Positions 34,701-46,471 of a stretch of 64,000 nt of DNA are shown here, one piece after another. The notes below the pieces were generated by a model. That model made no database searches. It was not told the origin of the DNA and worked only from the letters and a program-made list of their open reading frames with translations. This DNA comes from Diphasiastrum complanatum (lineage: Eukaryota > Streptophyta > Lycopodiopsida > Lycopodiales > Lycopodiaceae). The stretch's first letter is position 1. Each line of letters begins with the position of its first letter. A program made the position numbers and the translations under genes. The DNA lies in the NCBI GenBank assembly GCA_029204225.1, contig CM055101.1:41316927-41380926 (forward strand). The letters are read 5' to 3'.

Positions 34701-35870
34701 TTCCTTTGGAGGATGTCTTGTTCACTCCATCTATTACCAAGAATTTGCTTAGTGTGGGTCAATTGCTAAGTAAAGGCCTCAAAGCTGAGTTTGATGGAGA
34801 TGTGTGTATGATCAAAAGGAAGGATATCTTGATTGCAAAAGGTAAAAGTCAAGGGAAGTTGTTCAGACTAGATGTTTGTGTTATTGCTAACCAAGTTGGA
34901 CGTGTTGCAAGAGAGCAAATACCTAGTCAAGAGGTTTGGCATAAAAGGATGGACCCCTCAACCTCAAGTCATTGGAGGTAATGGCTAGAACACAAGTTGT
35001 GATAGGTCTTCCAAGTTCCTTAAAAAGTATCAATCATGTTTGTGAGTCTTGTGCTTTGTCAAAAAGTCACATAGAGACTACCTTATACTAGATCTACATC
35101 TAGATCTACAAAGCCTTTTCAAGTTGTACATTCGGATATTCATGGAATTACTACAATTAGCAATAGTGGAGCTAAGATGTATGTAACTTTCATTGATGAT
35201 TCTAGTAGATTTTGTTGGATATACTTACTAACTTAGCAAAGATGAAGTGTATGATATCTTTGTTAAGTTCAAGAATGCAAGGGAGAACCAATTTTACACA
35301 AGGATCAAGTGCTTAAGGAGTGACAATGGTGGAGAGTACATATCTACCAAGTTCAAGGCTTTTGTGATGAGCATGGGATCAGGAGGGAATATACAACACC
35401 AAGGACCCCACAACAAAATGGAGTGGCCGAGAGGAATAATAGGACTTTATGTGAAAGTGCTAAAGCCATGAGGTTAAGTGCTAACCTTGATAAGTCATTT
35501 TGGGATCAAGCCTTGTTGTGTGCTAATTTCTTGTGCAATAAGTGGTCGAGTGCTATTTTGGATGGAAGGACACCTTTTGAGATGCTATTCAAGAGAAGGC
35601 CGAGTGTCAACTTTTTTAAAAAATTTGGATGCACGTGCTATGTCAACATTACTCTTGATGATAGGACCAACAAGGATCCATCTTCAAGGAAAGGTATTTT
35701 TGTTGGATATAGTGAGGTGAGTAAAGCCTACAAGGTTTACATTCCTTCTAATGACAAAGTGATTGCTGGTAGAGATGTCATTTTCAATGAGGGAACATTC
35801 CAAAAGCGTCTTCAAGTATTATTGATGGTGATGTGGATGGATCTAACATTCTTGATGTTGATGTAAAGGA
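34701..35870 (+). pseudogene. Copia E integrase (frames broken)
   Basis: The end of protease is seen in TPSITKNLLSVGQLLSKGLK. The zinc region is damaged (WHKRMDPSTSSHW, then CESCALSKSH in another frame). The first catalytic Asp is in VVHSDIHGI, the second in LRSDNGGEYIS, and the Glu region is frameshifted between HNKMEWPRG and MAERNNRTL. The C-terminal part LDGRTPFEMLFKRRPSVNFF and KGIFVGYSEVSKAYKVYIPS is open to about 35800. Stops and at least three frameshifts exclude function. Confidence 0.8.
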
Positions 35871-35943
35871 TCCTACTTTAAATGGTGATGATGATGGACT
35901 TTCATCAAGTCAAAAGCCCAGGAGAACATAAAGGGAAAGACAA

Positions 35944-37180
35944 ATGTCTTCAAGGCTCACATATGATGAAAAGGGTAAGCAAGTAGTTTCTAGAAATTAT
36001 GTTGATTTCCTAACCTCTTTTGATGAACCTACAAGTGTAGATGAAGCAAGGAACAAAGAGGAGTGGATCCAAGCAATGGATTTTGAGTATCAAGCTCTTA
36101 TGAAGAATGGAACATGGAGATTGGTGGAGTTACCTAAGGTCAAGAAAGCTATTGGATGCAAATGGATCTTTAAGTTGAAGACAAACCAAGATGGATCTAT
36201 CAACAAGTACAAGGCAAGGTTTGTGGCAAAAGGATATGCTCAAGAACAAGGGATTGACTATGATGAGACCTTTGCACCCGTGGAAAAGATGATAAGCATT
36301 CGAGTCATCATCTCACTTGCTACTCTTTATGGATGGAATCTATGGCAATTGGACATTACAAATGCTCTTTTGAATGGTGATCTTGAGGAGGAAGTGTACA
36401 TGGAGCACCCGAGAGCTACATTTCTTCTACAAAGCCAAATCATGTGTTTCTACTACAAAAGAGTTTGTATGGCCTTAAGCAAGCACCAAGGAGTTGGTAT
36501 GCTAAGCTTAACACTTTTTTACTCTCTCAAGGCACTCTAATCTATGTGAATGATATTATCTTGAGTGGTGGAAGCAACCAAGATGTGGAGGATATCAAGA
36601 GTGCTCTTAAGAAGGAATTTGAGGTGCATGATCTTGGTAACTTGCATTACATTTTAGGAATAGAAGTGATTAGATCTTCTCAATCTACTTTCATTTGTCA
36701 AGAGAAGTATGCTAACTCTATTCTAGAAAGATTTCATATGGTAGATGCAAAAGCTTGTGATACACCTATGGAGTCTCATATAAAACTAACTATAAGAGGT
36801 AATGAAAGATCCTTCAAGGACATTACTCTCTATAGGAAGCTAGTTGATTCACTCATCTATCTAACCATTACAAGAGTAGATCTAAGCTATTGTGTTGGAA
36901 TATTGAGTCAATTCATGCAAGATCCTAGTGAGGAGCATTGGAAGCTAGGAAAACGAGTTTTGAGGTACATCATTGGAACTCGAGATTTTGGCATATTGTA
37001 TGAGGGATCATCACCTAACTTGTTTGGATTTTCAGATTTGGACTATGTTGAAGATATAATGGATAGGAAATCCATTAGTGCTCATTGTATTTTCATAGGT
37101 GATGGAGCTATATCATGGATGTCGAAGAAACAAGCCACCGTCTCATTGTTATCTAGTGAGGCCGAGTACAAAGTTCTTAC
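35944..37180 (+). pseudogene. Copia E reverse transcriptase-RNase H, dead
   Basis: RT begins NKEEWIQAMDFEYQALMKNG and KWIFKLKTNQDGSINKYKAR, with the first catalytic Asp in LWQLDITNALLNGDLEEEVY. A frameshift near 36420-36450 leads to KSLYGLKQAPRSWYAKLN. Then a deletion removes the segment before the active site, and YxDD reads YVNDII (36543-36560): a catalytic Asp is replaced by Asn. RNase H shows FGFSDLDYVED and WMSKKQATVSLLSSEAEYKV. Homology ends at about 37180. Family mates: 3426-4353 and 23053-24523. Confidence 0.85.
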
Positions 37181-38034
37181 ACATCAAATCTCAAAAAAAA
37201 TTAAAATTCATAAATATGTAAGATTTGTAAAAATTAGTTTTGTAGAATTAAGTACTATCATAAAGACCCATGATTTTATCATATATGTTCAATCATATTA
37301 AAAAATTATGTTTTATGTTTTTTCTTTGTATTTTGGGTCAAATTTCAAAAAAAAATTTGGTCACAAAATCCATAGAAATCATGATTTTCATGACATTTGA
37401 AGCATGTAAACCCAGGTGGGGGACCTTCCCACGTGTGAAAACGCAAATTTTTTTTTTTTTTTTGGCATGGAACATCCACGCGTGGGTAGCGCGTGGATTA
37501 TCCATGCATGGATGATCCACGCGAAACTTGAATGGGAATAAAATCGAATTTGGGCATCTATTTTCTTCCTCTTTCTTTGCTATTACTTCTCTATTGTTCT
37601 TGTTCTTGTTCTTGCTCTTGCTTGTGCTCAAGCTATTGCTCTCACTCTATTGCTTGCTCTCAGTCTATTACTTGTTCTATCTCCCTTGCTTTTCCTCTTG
37701 CTTGCTCTTTTGATCCTCCACTCTTCACTACTCTGCTTTCTCTCCACCACTTTCATATTTTTTAAGTTTTGTTTAATAGCATGTCGTCTAGTGGAAGGTC
37801 TAATGGAAGATCGAGTGGAAGGCCATCAAGGAGAGGACCTCATGAGAAACCCGAGCAATATACACAAGATTGGTATGAAAATCTCTCTCCCCAGGCTCAA
37901 GAGATAATCAGAATTCTTGTGTTATCTTCTTCAGATGAATCATCTACAGGTAGATCTTCCATGGATGGACCTTCCCAAGAATCTTGTAGTGTCTACTATG
38001 ATGTTGATCGCCAGAGAAGAATAAGTACATAGTT
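37181..38034 (+). other. Unrecognised insert with pyrimidine-rich leader and small frame
   Basis: Between two truncated copia elements lies a stretch with a GC-rich inverted-repeat patch (37468-37525), a long CT-rich leader (37560-37750) and an 83-codon frame starting at 37781, MSSSGRSNGRSSGRPSRRG, continuing QYTQDWYENLSPQAQEIIRI. A CT-rich leader followed by an ATG with a Ser/Arg-rich N-terminus looks like a first exon, but I do not recognise the protein. It could be the start of an inserted DNA transposon. Confidence 0.35.
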
Positions 38035-38534
38035 ATCTACAAACTTAATATACAAAGACGGGTCATATTCACTAAGACAAAATCCGAGTGATATGAGATA
38101 GGAGTTGAGCCTTGCATACCAAGACCTTGGTGCTTGTTTTATTTTAGAGACTTTTGAACAAAAGACAAACTTTTGATTCTTCACCTTCTTTCACAAAACC
38201 AGGAGGTTGCTCCATGTAAATCTCCTCCTCATGGTAACCATTGAGAAAGACATTAGAAACATCAAGTTGAAACATTCTCCAATTGTGAAAACATGCAAGA
38301 GATATGAGTATTCTGATTGTTACCATTTTTGCAACTGGTGCAAAGATGTCTTCATAGTCAAGACCTTTGATTTGAGAGTAGCCTTTGGCGCAAAGTCTTG
38401 CTTTATATTTATTGATAGAACCATCATTATTATACTTGATTTTGAAAGCCCACTGACATCCAATCACATGCATGTGTTTGGTGGCTCCACAAGCTCCCAT
38501 GTGTTGTTTGACATCAAGGCTTCAAACTCTTAGG
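38035..38534 (-). pseudogene. Copia B reverse transcriptase N-terminal half
   Basis: RT motifs on the minus strand: GCQWAFKIKYNNDGSINKYK, GYSQIKGLDYEDIFAPVAKM, the first catalytic Asp region RMFQLDVSNVFLNG and EEIYMEQPPGFV. After a frameshift near 38150 come KQAPRSWYARLNSYLISLGF and VDNYVLIL. The sequence stops immediately before the YxDD site at about 38035, so the polymerase is truncated and RNase H is absent. Confidence 0.85.
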
Positions 38535-39500
38535 TCATTGCTTCAATCCACTTCTTGGATTGAAGTGCTTCTTGGACATCTTTAGGCTCTTCATCTGATA
38601 TGAAGAGAGCATGATAGAAAGTTTCACCTTCCATTGCCTTCCTTCCTCATCATATGTGAGCCTTTTTGGCTCAGATCTTTCTCTTGTAGATCTTCTTAGT
38701 GTGGGTGCTTGAAGTTGCTCCTCCTCAAGCCTTGGCCTCACCACTTCTTGAGCAGCATCAAGATTGATGATTGTAGATCTTGCATGAGATTTCTTGATCT
38801 GTGCTTCATCCAAGTTAAACTTCTGATCTTCATGAAAGATCACATCTCTACTAACAACATTCTTGTCAGTAGAGGGAAGATATACTTTGTATGCTTTTCT
38901 ACTAGATGCATATCCTACAAAAATTTCTTTAACATCACTAGGATCTTCCTTCTTCCTAGTATCTAAAGGTACATGCACAAAGCATACACAGCCAAAGAAC
39001 CTAAGATGATCTACCTCAGGCTTTTTCTTATACAACATCTCAAATGGTGTTCTTCCTTCGATTGCAAGATTCGAAAGCCTATTACAAAGATAATTTGCAC
39101 ATGCAACTACTTCTCCCCAAATTTCTTTAGGTAGAGAAGCTTCTAGCCTAACGGCTTTTGCACATTCACACAAAGTTCTATTTTTTCTCTCAGCAACTCC
39201 ATTTTGTTGAGGAGTATAAGAACAAGAAAATTCTCTTTGTATTCCCTCTCTCTCACAAAAGTCTTTAAACTTATTGGAGGTGTATTCTCCTCCACTATCA
39301 GTTCTCAAAGCTTTCAACTTGAAAGAAAACTGCTTTTCTACATAAGCTTTGAAAGTAAGGAAACACATCATAAACCATGGCTTTACAAGACAACATATAG
39401 ATCCAATAATATCTTGTATAATCACCTACAAAAGAAACAAAGCAATTTGCTCCTCCTTTGCTCTTGGTTGAAGAGAAATGAACATCAGAGTGCACGAGTT
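38535..39500 (-). pseudogene. Copia B integrase
   Basis: The first catalytic Asp is in MHSDVHFSSTKSKGGANCF (frame 39495-39298). After a frameshift come the second Asp in LRTDSGGEYTSNKFKDF and the Glu in YTPQQNGVAERKNRTLCEC. The C-terminal domain has IEGRTPFEMLYKKKPEVDHL and IFVGYASSRKAYKVYLPSTD, and the linker to RT has LRRSTRERSEPKRLTYDEEG. All three DDE residues remain, but the frame is interrupted. Confidence 0.85.
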
Positions 39501-41000
39501 CAAATGGTTGCTATGTTTTGATGCTTGATCTTGGAAAAGGCCTTCTGTGTGATTTTGCCAAAACACAGGCTTCACAAGGTTGAAGCTCCTTTGATAGTGT
39601 CTTTGGTAGTCCAACAACTTTTCCTTCCTTGACCATAGATTGCATGGCTTTGAAATTGAGATGTCCCAATCTCTTATGCCACATATCCTCCTGAAAACCT
39701 TGGTCTCAAAAGCAATATCTGAAATGTTAGCACTCTCCCTAGAATCTAGTTTGTACAACTTTCCAATTCTAGATCCTCTAGCAATAACTTCATTTTCTCT
39801 TGAGATTATACACTTGTCAACTTGAAACTAGACATCGAATCCACTATCAAACAACTATCCTACACTAATGAAATTTTTGGTAGTTTAGGTACATGAAGTA
39901 CGTCATGCAAACAAAAAGATTTTGATGATGATGCATGCAGTGGAATACTACCTATTCCTTCAATTCTACACTCTACATCATTAGCAGTATAGATTGATCT
40001 TTTTGCACCTAGATATGGCATGAGACTTGTGAAAGAGTTTCTAGAACTAGACATATGGGAACTAGCCCCACCATCTATCCACCAGACTTCTTCATTCTTG
40101 AAAGGAAAAGATGAAAAACTAGATATCATTAAAGAATCCTCTCTTTCACTCTCAACACCCTCACACTCATCCTCATTAGTAAGGTTAGCTTGCTTAGATT
40201 GGTTCTTCTTCTTGAAACAATTTGATGCATAGTGGCCTTTCTTGCCACAGAAAAAACACTTGATCTTTGACAACTTTTTCTGGCCACTGGATGTTGCAAC
40301 TTGTGAGGACTGGTCCTCACCACCTTCTTTGGCTTTGTCCTTCTTGAAGTGTTGTTGACCTTTGCCCTTGCCTCTTGACTTGTCTCTGATGAAGAGTGCT
40401 TTGTCATCTCCACCATCTTTTAATGAAAGCCTGTTGATCCTCAGCATCTTATTCTCTTGCCTGTTTTCTTCAGTAATGAGAACACCTTGCAGTGTCTCCA
40501 AGGATGGAAGTTCCTCCCTGATAGCATAAGTCTGCACAATATTGTCATACTCATCTCTAAGTCCATTAAGGACTACTTGAACAACTTTAGTGTTCTTAAG
40601 AGCATCTTCAATACCAGCTAACTCTTGATGAAGATCCTTTACTCTCATTACATGTGATGAAGCACTCTCATCTACTCTCTGATAACTTAGAAAGATTTGG
40701 TTTCTAAGTGTAAGCAATCTAGAAGTATTCTTAATTTCATAGATTGTTTTTAGAGTGTCCAAGCCTCCTTGACAGTGGTGCATGTACTGATCTCTCTTAA
40801 CACTTCATTTGTGACATTCATTTTTATAAAATGAAGGGCCATTTTGGTTCTTTTGTTGAATGTTGCAGCTTCATTAGGTGTTGCAGGTTCTACTTCAGCT
40901 CCACTCACAATGTCCATTGCATCCTGTAGAATCAATAATGATTCCATTCTAATCTTTCACATTTCATAATTGGAAGATGTTAATCTCTCACTGTGCTCCA
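39501..41000 (-). pseudogene. Copia B gag and protease
   Basis: gag starts near 40990 with SSNYEM…KIRMESLLILQ, followed by LHFIKMNVTNEVLREISTC and VKDLHQELAGIEDALKN (UBN2). A good CX2CX4HX4C zinc knuckle, CFFCGKKGHYASNC, lies at about 40245. The protease motif is WWIDGGASSHMSS, with the active-site DSG changed to DGG. The frame from 40783 to 39860 is open for 307 codons. A damaged segment at 39758-39426 spans protease end to integrase start. Confidence 0.85.
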
Positions 41001-41403
41001 AGAAATGTGAACCAAATGAAGACAACTTCTCTATGAGAAATTTAAGTAATGACAAAAATGGAGTTGAAAATGTTGCTTGCTATTTCAACCTAGGATCTAA
41101 CACTAATAATGTTGATCCAACCTATGAAATCTAGCAACAAAATATGAGATCAAACTCTCAACTAGAAATTCAATCTATTTTGAATTGGATCTTGCTTCAA
41201 TCAGAGAAATGAAGCACATGCAAGTAAGAAGTCTATCTCTCCCACTAGTTTCAAAAAACTGATAAACTCTCTAGGAGCTTACTTTCAACTCAAACACATT
41301 ATCTTGTGTGAAATGAAAAGTCTAAGATTCACAACACTCACTTCTATCCAATTCTATTTGATTGACAATGAAAATTGAAGAAATTGGTAAAAAGAACTGA
41401 TGT
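41001..41403. other. Copia B leader or spacer
   Basis: This lies upstream of copia B gag on the minus strand and downstream of nothing recognisable on the plus strand. No primer-binding site was found, so the 5' LTR of copia B is missing or too diverged to see. Confidence 0.35.
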
Positions 41404-42905
41404 GTGCTCACTTTGGCATATCCCACAAGAATGTCAGATATAGTTCCAATTGCTCAGTATGAGAAAAACAGGCTGCTCTCAGGTAGAGAGAGAAAATCAA
41501 CACAAGCACAACAACAGAAGTTGGCCAAAGAAAAAGATGAAATCAGATCCGTGATGGTCGGGAAGAAGATCACATTGGAAGAGGTCCAGCAACAACTGAA
41601 GCACTAGATGGCCCAGATCGACCAAGCACGAGATGGATCGTCCGGTGCAATGATAGTTAGTGCCCCTCTAATTAAGCCTGAGGACATACAGTTCTAGGCC
41701 CCATAGGCCATAGCCATCCGGATGGAAAAATATGTGTGGCTAATCCAGGAACGAGAAGCTGAGAAGAGAAATTTCAAAAATATTGTGGCCAAGCAGAAAA
41801 AGATCAATCTTGAGTCCCAGAAGTAGCTTGAAGAAACGAAAAAGGCCTTGCAGCAAGTCTTGGACAAGGTGAACCAATTATGGGACACAACGTGCAAGGC
41901 CCAAGCAGGTGCTCTTACAGAGAAACCACGACGATGATGGAGATGATAGAACAGAAAATAAGGACGGGCAAACCCGACCATCAGATGGTAGCTCAGGATC
42001 TGGTAGGCTGAGAGCCGAAGTTGCTTCCGGAGCTTTTTCCCTCCTCCCTCAGACTTTTAACCCCTCTTCTTATTCTGCTTCTAATTTTTCTGAAACATTT
42101 ATTTCCACTTACCTTGTCTTTTCATCTTCCTTCTCTCCACCATCTCCTAGCAGATTATTGGGCCCATCTAAAAGTCCAGCTGACACGTACAAAGCCCGAT
42201 GGGACAAGTTCCTACAACAACTTCGCTCCTCCGGTGTGGCGTACAATTTGTTAGCCACCCTCCCCTCCTAAACCTGTCATCCCTACACCTCTCTCTCTAG
42301 ATCACTCCATCCCTGACCCTCCAGAAATTAACACTGACATCGGGGGTGATGACGACTTTCTGGGAGATCCACCAGAAGCTAGAAGATTCTCGCCCAGGCA
42401 AGACACGGGCGCAGCTGAGCCATCTACGAGCGAGCGGGCTAAGGAAAAGGATACAGACACTAAGGCCCTGGATGACTACTTGGCAAGGCCACCACAATGA
42501 CGTAGGACAACCTCTCCTACCAGGCCAAGGGGTAAGATGATCGATACCAAAGAATCAAAAAATTTTGAAAGAAAATATCCACACAACATGAGGCGAGGCA
42601 GAGAGGAGATCGATCAAAGCCAATACTCCACAAGGGCTGAGATCATTGCGGCACTACAATCGTAACCTAAATGGTGGAGCAAGGTCCTAAAAGATAGCAG
42701 GCGACTACAAGAGTATCTGAGGGCACCGGCATGGAAACGAGTTGATCCATTCTACATGCTGCTCAAACAAAAAAATCCATGGCCTGTAGAGAAACCAGGG
42801 GTTGAATTGGTAAACTGGCCGGTGATTCTAGAAATTTCAGACAAAATCTCCCTGGATGACCTGAGGCTACAGTTGCTGGATTTCGGACACAAATACAAAG
42901 GCTAG
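41404..42905 (+). pseudogene. Family X gene, copy 1 (C-terminal two thirds)
   Basis: Base composition is visibly richer in G and C than the copia DNA nearby. The first part is a long predicted coiled coil (QQKLAKEKDEIRSVMVGKK, LEETKKALQQVLDKVNQL) containing SGAMIVSAPLIKPEDIQF, a signature also found on the minus strand near 51060. A Ser/Pro/Phe-rich region and an acidic linker follow. The C-terminal block (42560-42905) has KYPHNMRRGREEIDQSQYST, PKWWSKVLKDSRRLQEYL and LDDLRLQLLDFGHKYKG. In-frame stops are mostly TAG, several where Gln would fit. I do not recognise the function; a structural protein of an unusual retroelement is one possibility. Confidence 0.45.
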
Positions 42906-42924
42906 TGCTGATCCGTGCATGCAA

Positions 42925-43766
42925 GTATTGAGAGTTGTGTAAGTTTGATATGTTGTTGATTAAACAACTGCCTTTGCATGTAGTAGCAATTTGAATTGAT
43001 GAATCTTCTTTTAATCTGGATCTTTATATAACTTCTGAGTTAATATTTTGTAACGGGACAAGCTTCTGTTGGCAAATCCATGTATTCAGTTTTTCAAATT
43101 TTTGTTAGATAATCAGGTGCTCAGTTTTTTAGATATCTGATAATAGCGTTTTTGTCACTTTCTACATGAATTTGATATTGTCTTTTTTTTTGGGCTTGTC
43201 ATTATTTTTTGTTTAGAGGCACGTATTTCAGAAATATTAGATTGCAGATTTAAGTATGGCCTCATAAAATTCTTTATTAAGCTTGTGCGTTTTTAGCATT
43301 GAATGAACATCCGTTCATAATTTTTGATGACTATAAAGTTTCCCAAGATGATTATGGCCTTTGTGTGCAACTTTGTAGTATAGTGAAACAATGATTTTTC
43401 AGTATCGAAATTTTTGACTCCTTTGGGTTTTGTATTCACCAAATATTGTGCAGTGGGTAAATTTTGAGGTTTGGGACGGTCTTGCATAGCTGTAGAAGTA
43501 CTTGAACATTGACTGGATCTGTAAGCAGGATTTTTGATATTGGTGTCATCAATTGCATATCCAACCTTCTTTATCATCAGAAGATTTTTATCAATAATTA
43601 CTTCTCGTAGTATGTGATCAACATTCCGCCTACTTTATCTGTATTGAGAGTTGTGTAAGTTTGATATGTTGTTGATTAAACAACTGCCTTTGCATGTAGT
43701 AGCAAATTGAATTGATGAATCTTCTTTTAATCTGGATCTTTATATAACTCCTGAGTTAATATTTTG
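42925..43766. repeat. 126-bp direct repeat, copies 716 bases apart
   Basis: 42925-43050 and 43641-43766 are nearly identical (GTATTGAGAGTTGTGTAAG … GAGTTAATATTTTG), with about two mismatches. The sequence between them is unrelated AT-rich DNA. Confidence 0.9.
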
Positions 43767-43915
43767 CTGTTTATGGAAGACTATTTTATGTCGTGATAGT
43801 ATTTTGGACTGAGATTGTATATAAAGCACAAAGCATTCATATGATGTATTTGTTTGACGTAAATTATGTTGGTGTGTGCAGCTCGCGATTTTTGCTTGAT
43901 TCATAACTTTCATGT

Positions 43916-44044
43916 GAGGGCCTGTGAGGGCGGTGGCTGAAAAGCACATGTTGGAGGTAGCTTGCGCTTGTGGATTTGAGTACTTTGTGAACTTGAGGGC
44001 CTGTGAGGGCAGTGGCTGAAAAGCACATGTTGGAGGCAGCTTGC
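43916..44044. repeat. 50-bp repeat in tandem, 79-bp period
   Basis: GAGGGCCTGTGAGGGC-GTGGCTGAAAAGCACATGTTGGAGG-AGCTTGC occurs at 43916-43965 and 43995-44044 with about two differences. Confidence 0.85.
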
Positions 44045-44734
44045 CCTTTCCAACAGCAACACTACTTTTGAAAAATTGATTTTTAATCACATAATTTTTT
44101 CAACCAAGGACCTGTTATGAGATTTTGAGATGGGCCAAAACTTGAAGTGACGGTCGACGTCAAACCAGAATTTCCATTCTTGCTTTAAGTCAATAAAACA
44201 TCAATCATATGTCTGGATTAATGCGTTTTGGTATTATCAACCAGTGAGATCACATAGAATTAAACTTAAGTGGACTAGTCCAACTCAAGCAGGATACACC
44301 AACTTACCACCTGCGCCAAGATGTCTCGGTTAATATTGTGAAAACTATGCAATCGAGGGGTATCATGTTTATATTTCGCTTTCATATGGTTCAGATTGTA
44401 ATATATTCTAGTTTTGTTGTAAATTATTATTACGGAAAGAGGATCACAGATCTTTCCTCACTGATTTGAAACTTTAATATCATGTATGCCTATCTTCATG
44501 ATCCATAGGTAAGAAACATAGATTTTATAAATAGAGTAAAACGATTTGTGTAAATTTAAAAAGTTGTGTTTATTGTTCAGATTTTTGAAAAAAGTGTTAC
44601 AATATTATGAATCATGATAATTAAAATTGTTTTTTAAAAATTTATCAAGAGTTAATGGCACAATTTCTACTTCAATTATAATATATTATCAAGTTAAATT
44701 TATTTTTATTTTTTTTACATAAAAGAATAAAGAA
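44045..44734. other. AT-rich spacer, nothing recognised
   Basis: No frame, repeat or motif of note was seen. Confidence 0.35.
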
Positions 44735-45036
44735 CTTTCCAATATATAATTTTCTATAAAACAATGAACATAACTAGGGAAAGTGCCAACTACCAAAAAA
44801 TGAACGCTTTCTAGTTTATACATCTAGGAAATTCACTATCAGATTTTCTTTTTAGGAAATTTAAGTCAAATCTATATTTTCCTAGTTACAATTTCCTACA
44901 TAGGAATCTGGCTTAAATTTTCTATATAAAAAATCTGATAGTGGATTTCCTAGATGTAAAAACTAGGAAGTGTTCATTTTTTCCTAGTTGGCACTTTTTC
45001 TAGTTATGTTCATTGTTGTATAGAAAATTATATGGA
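44735..45036. mobile_element. Foldback element (long inverted repeat, ~300 bp)
   Basis: The left arm (44735-44885) and right arm (44886-45036) are near-perfect inverted copies. Matching pairs include ATAATTTTCTATA/TATAGAAAATTAT, ATGAACATAACTAG/CTAGTTATGTTCAT, CATCTAGGAAAT/ATTTCCTAGATG and ACTATCAGATTTT/AAAATCTGATAGT. There is almost no loop. A single-palindrome structure this size is typical of foldback MITEs, and the RNA or single strand would form a long hairpin. No target duplication could be fixed. Confidence 0.8.
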
Positions 45037-45839
45037 GAATTTTTTTATTTTTCCTAAATAGGATGTGATCAAAAGTTTTTTGTATTTTATCCAATAAGCA
45101 ATGGCAGAACAGGAAGGGAGCAGCAATAAGCCAAACTACGAGTACGAGAGAGAGAGAGAGCGATGGTAATACCATTCAACTGGTTGCATTGGATTGCAAT
45201 GGAGGTTGTCGATACAAGTGTACTAGTTCTAATTCACAAAGTACAAATCATCATGCATGTGTCCATTACACTTTGTGCATGTCTTGCATGTCATTATGGA
45301 TCACTTACAATTAATGCATGTGAATTGCCACGAGTTTTTACAAGCATGAAGTTGCCAATTCTATGCTTACAAACTATATGCAAGTTGTATTCTTCAAACT
45401 AGACATTACATAACCATGTAGCTCGAGTTCTATGTAGGCCAAATTTGGCATTTTGCATTTATGAGCTACATACTTGCATGGTACAACATTTGTAGCAAGC
45501 CAAGAAATCAATATGATTTGTTTTTTCGATTTTAACATAGATAGGATCAAGAGGAAAGCAGATCATCAGATTACACCAATAAGCCCTCCAATTTGCAGAT
45601 CAGAGATCTCGATCTCAGAAACTGTGGCAAAATAAGAGAAAAATTCATCAAAACTGATGGATCTGCTACCAAATATCTATCAGGACTTTCAGAGAGTTAC
45701 CTACAGTTAGATCTAACATGGATGTAACAGATTACCAGTTTGCAAAAGTTAAGAATTAGAGAATCTCAAGATCTCGTCAAAAAACACTCAAAAAGAGCAT
45801 TTTTTTCATGATTTTTGGAGATAGCTCTTGAAACTTGGA
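45037..45839. other. Spacer, nothing recognised
   Basis: A short frame at 45163-45402 has no motif. A short GAGAGAGAGAGAGC run occurs at 45150. No other feature is supported. Confidence 0.35.
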
Positions 45840-46471
45840 CAATCACTAGATCTGATCCAGATGAAAACCCTCGCAGAGCATCAAGATCATCAAACCAACC
45901 TTCGCAAGGGGTATAAATGAAATTAGAGCAGTGAAGTTAGCTTGTTTACATGGTCTGATCTTGAAAATCCGACCCTAAGAGCAAGTTGTACGAGCATTCA
46001 CTTCTTGCGAGGATTGGACCCTCGCAGACTGTCTAGACCCTCGCAGAACCTTCACAGGGCAGTTAAATCACCTTATGAACTCTTGTAGACTTCTCTGAGG
46101 TCTTAGTATTTTGTGAAGAAGGTCCTTGCCGAAATTTGGGTGGAACTCAACAGGGGAAAGTGGATTTCACCTAATACGCACTCTAAATTCTGTTATATAA
46201 GGCTGAATTCGAGTCATTTGTCATCTTTCCTAGCGAAGCTCTGTTCAATTTTCGATCAAAATTTTCAAATTCTCCGAATGCAACCAAACTTTATACAAGC
46301 CATCATTTGCATACTCTGAACCTAGATCTACGTTCTGAACTGCTGTTACTACCATCCAATTCTTGTTTTTTCACTATTTTTCTCGTTTCCATTACTTTTT
46401 ACCATTTTCACCGTTTTTTCTTACTTTTTTTCACTCTTTCTTTGTAACCAGCTTAAACTATCACTGCTAAC
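45840..46471 (+). promoter_or_regulatory. Family X promoter and leader repeat
   Basis: This matches the split copy at 51880-51960 plus 52950-53460: shared phrases include ATCAAGATCATCAAACCAAC, CTAATACGCACTCTAA, and GAATTC-AGTCATTTGTCA with TTTCCTAGCGAAGCTC. A TATA box, TTATATAAGG (about 46194), lies about 270 bases before the first ATG. The phrase ACCCTCGCAGA occurs three times (about 45867, 46019, 46037). It may be an LTR or a duplicated gene promoter. Confidence 0.6.

Noticed and set aside
42925-43766. Pair of short LTRs
   Set aside because: No TG…CA ends, primer-binding site, polypurine tract or coding sequence between the repeats.
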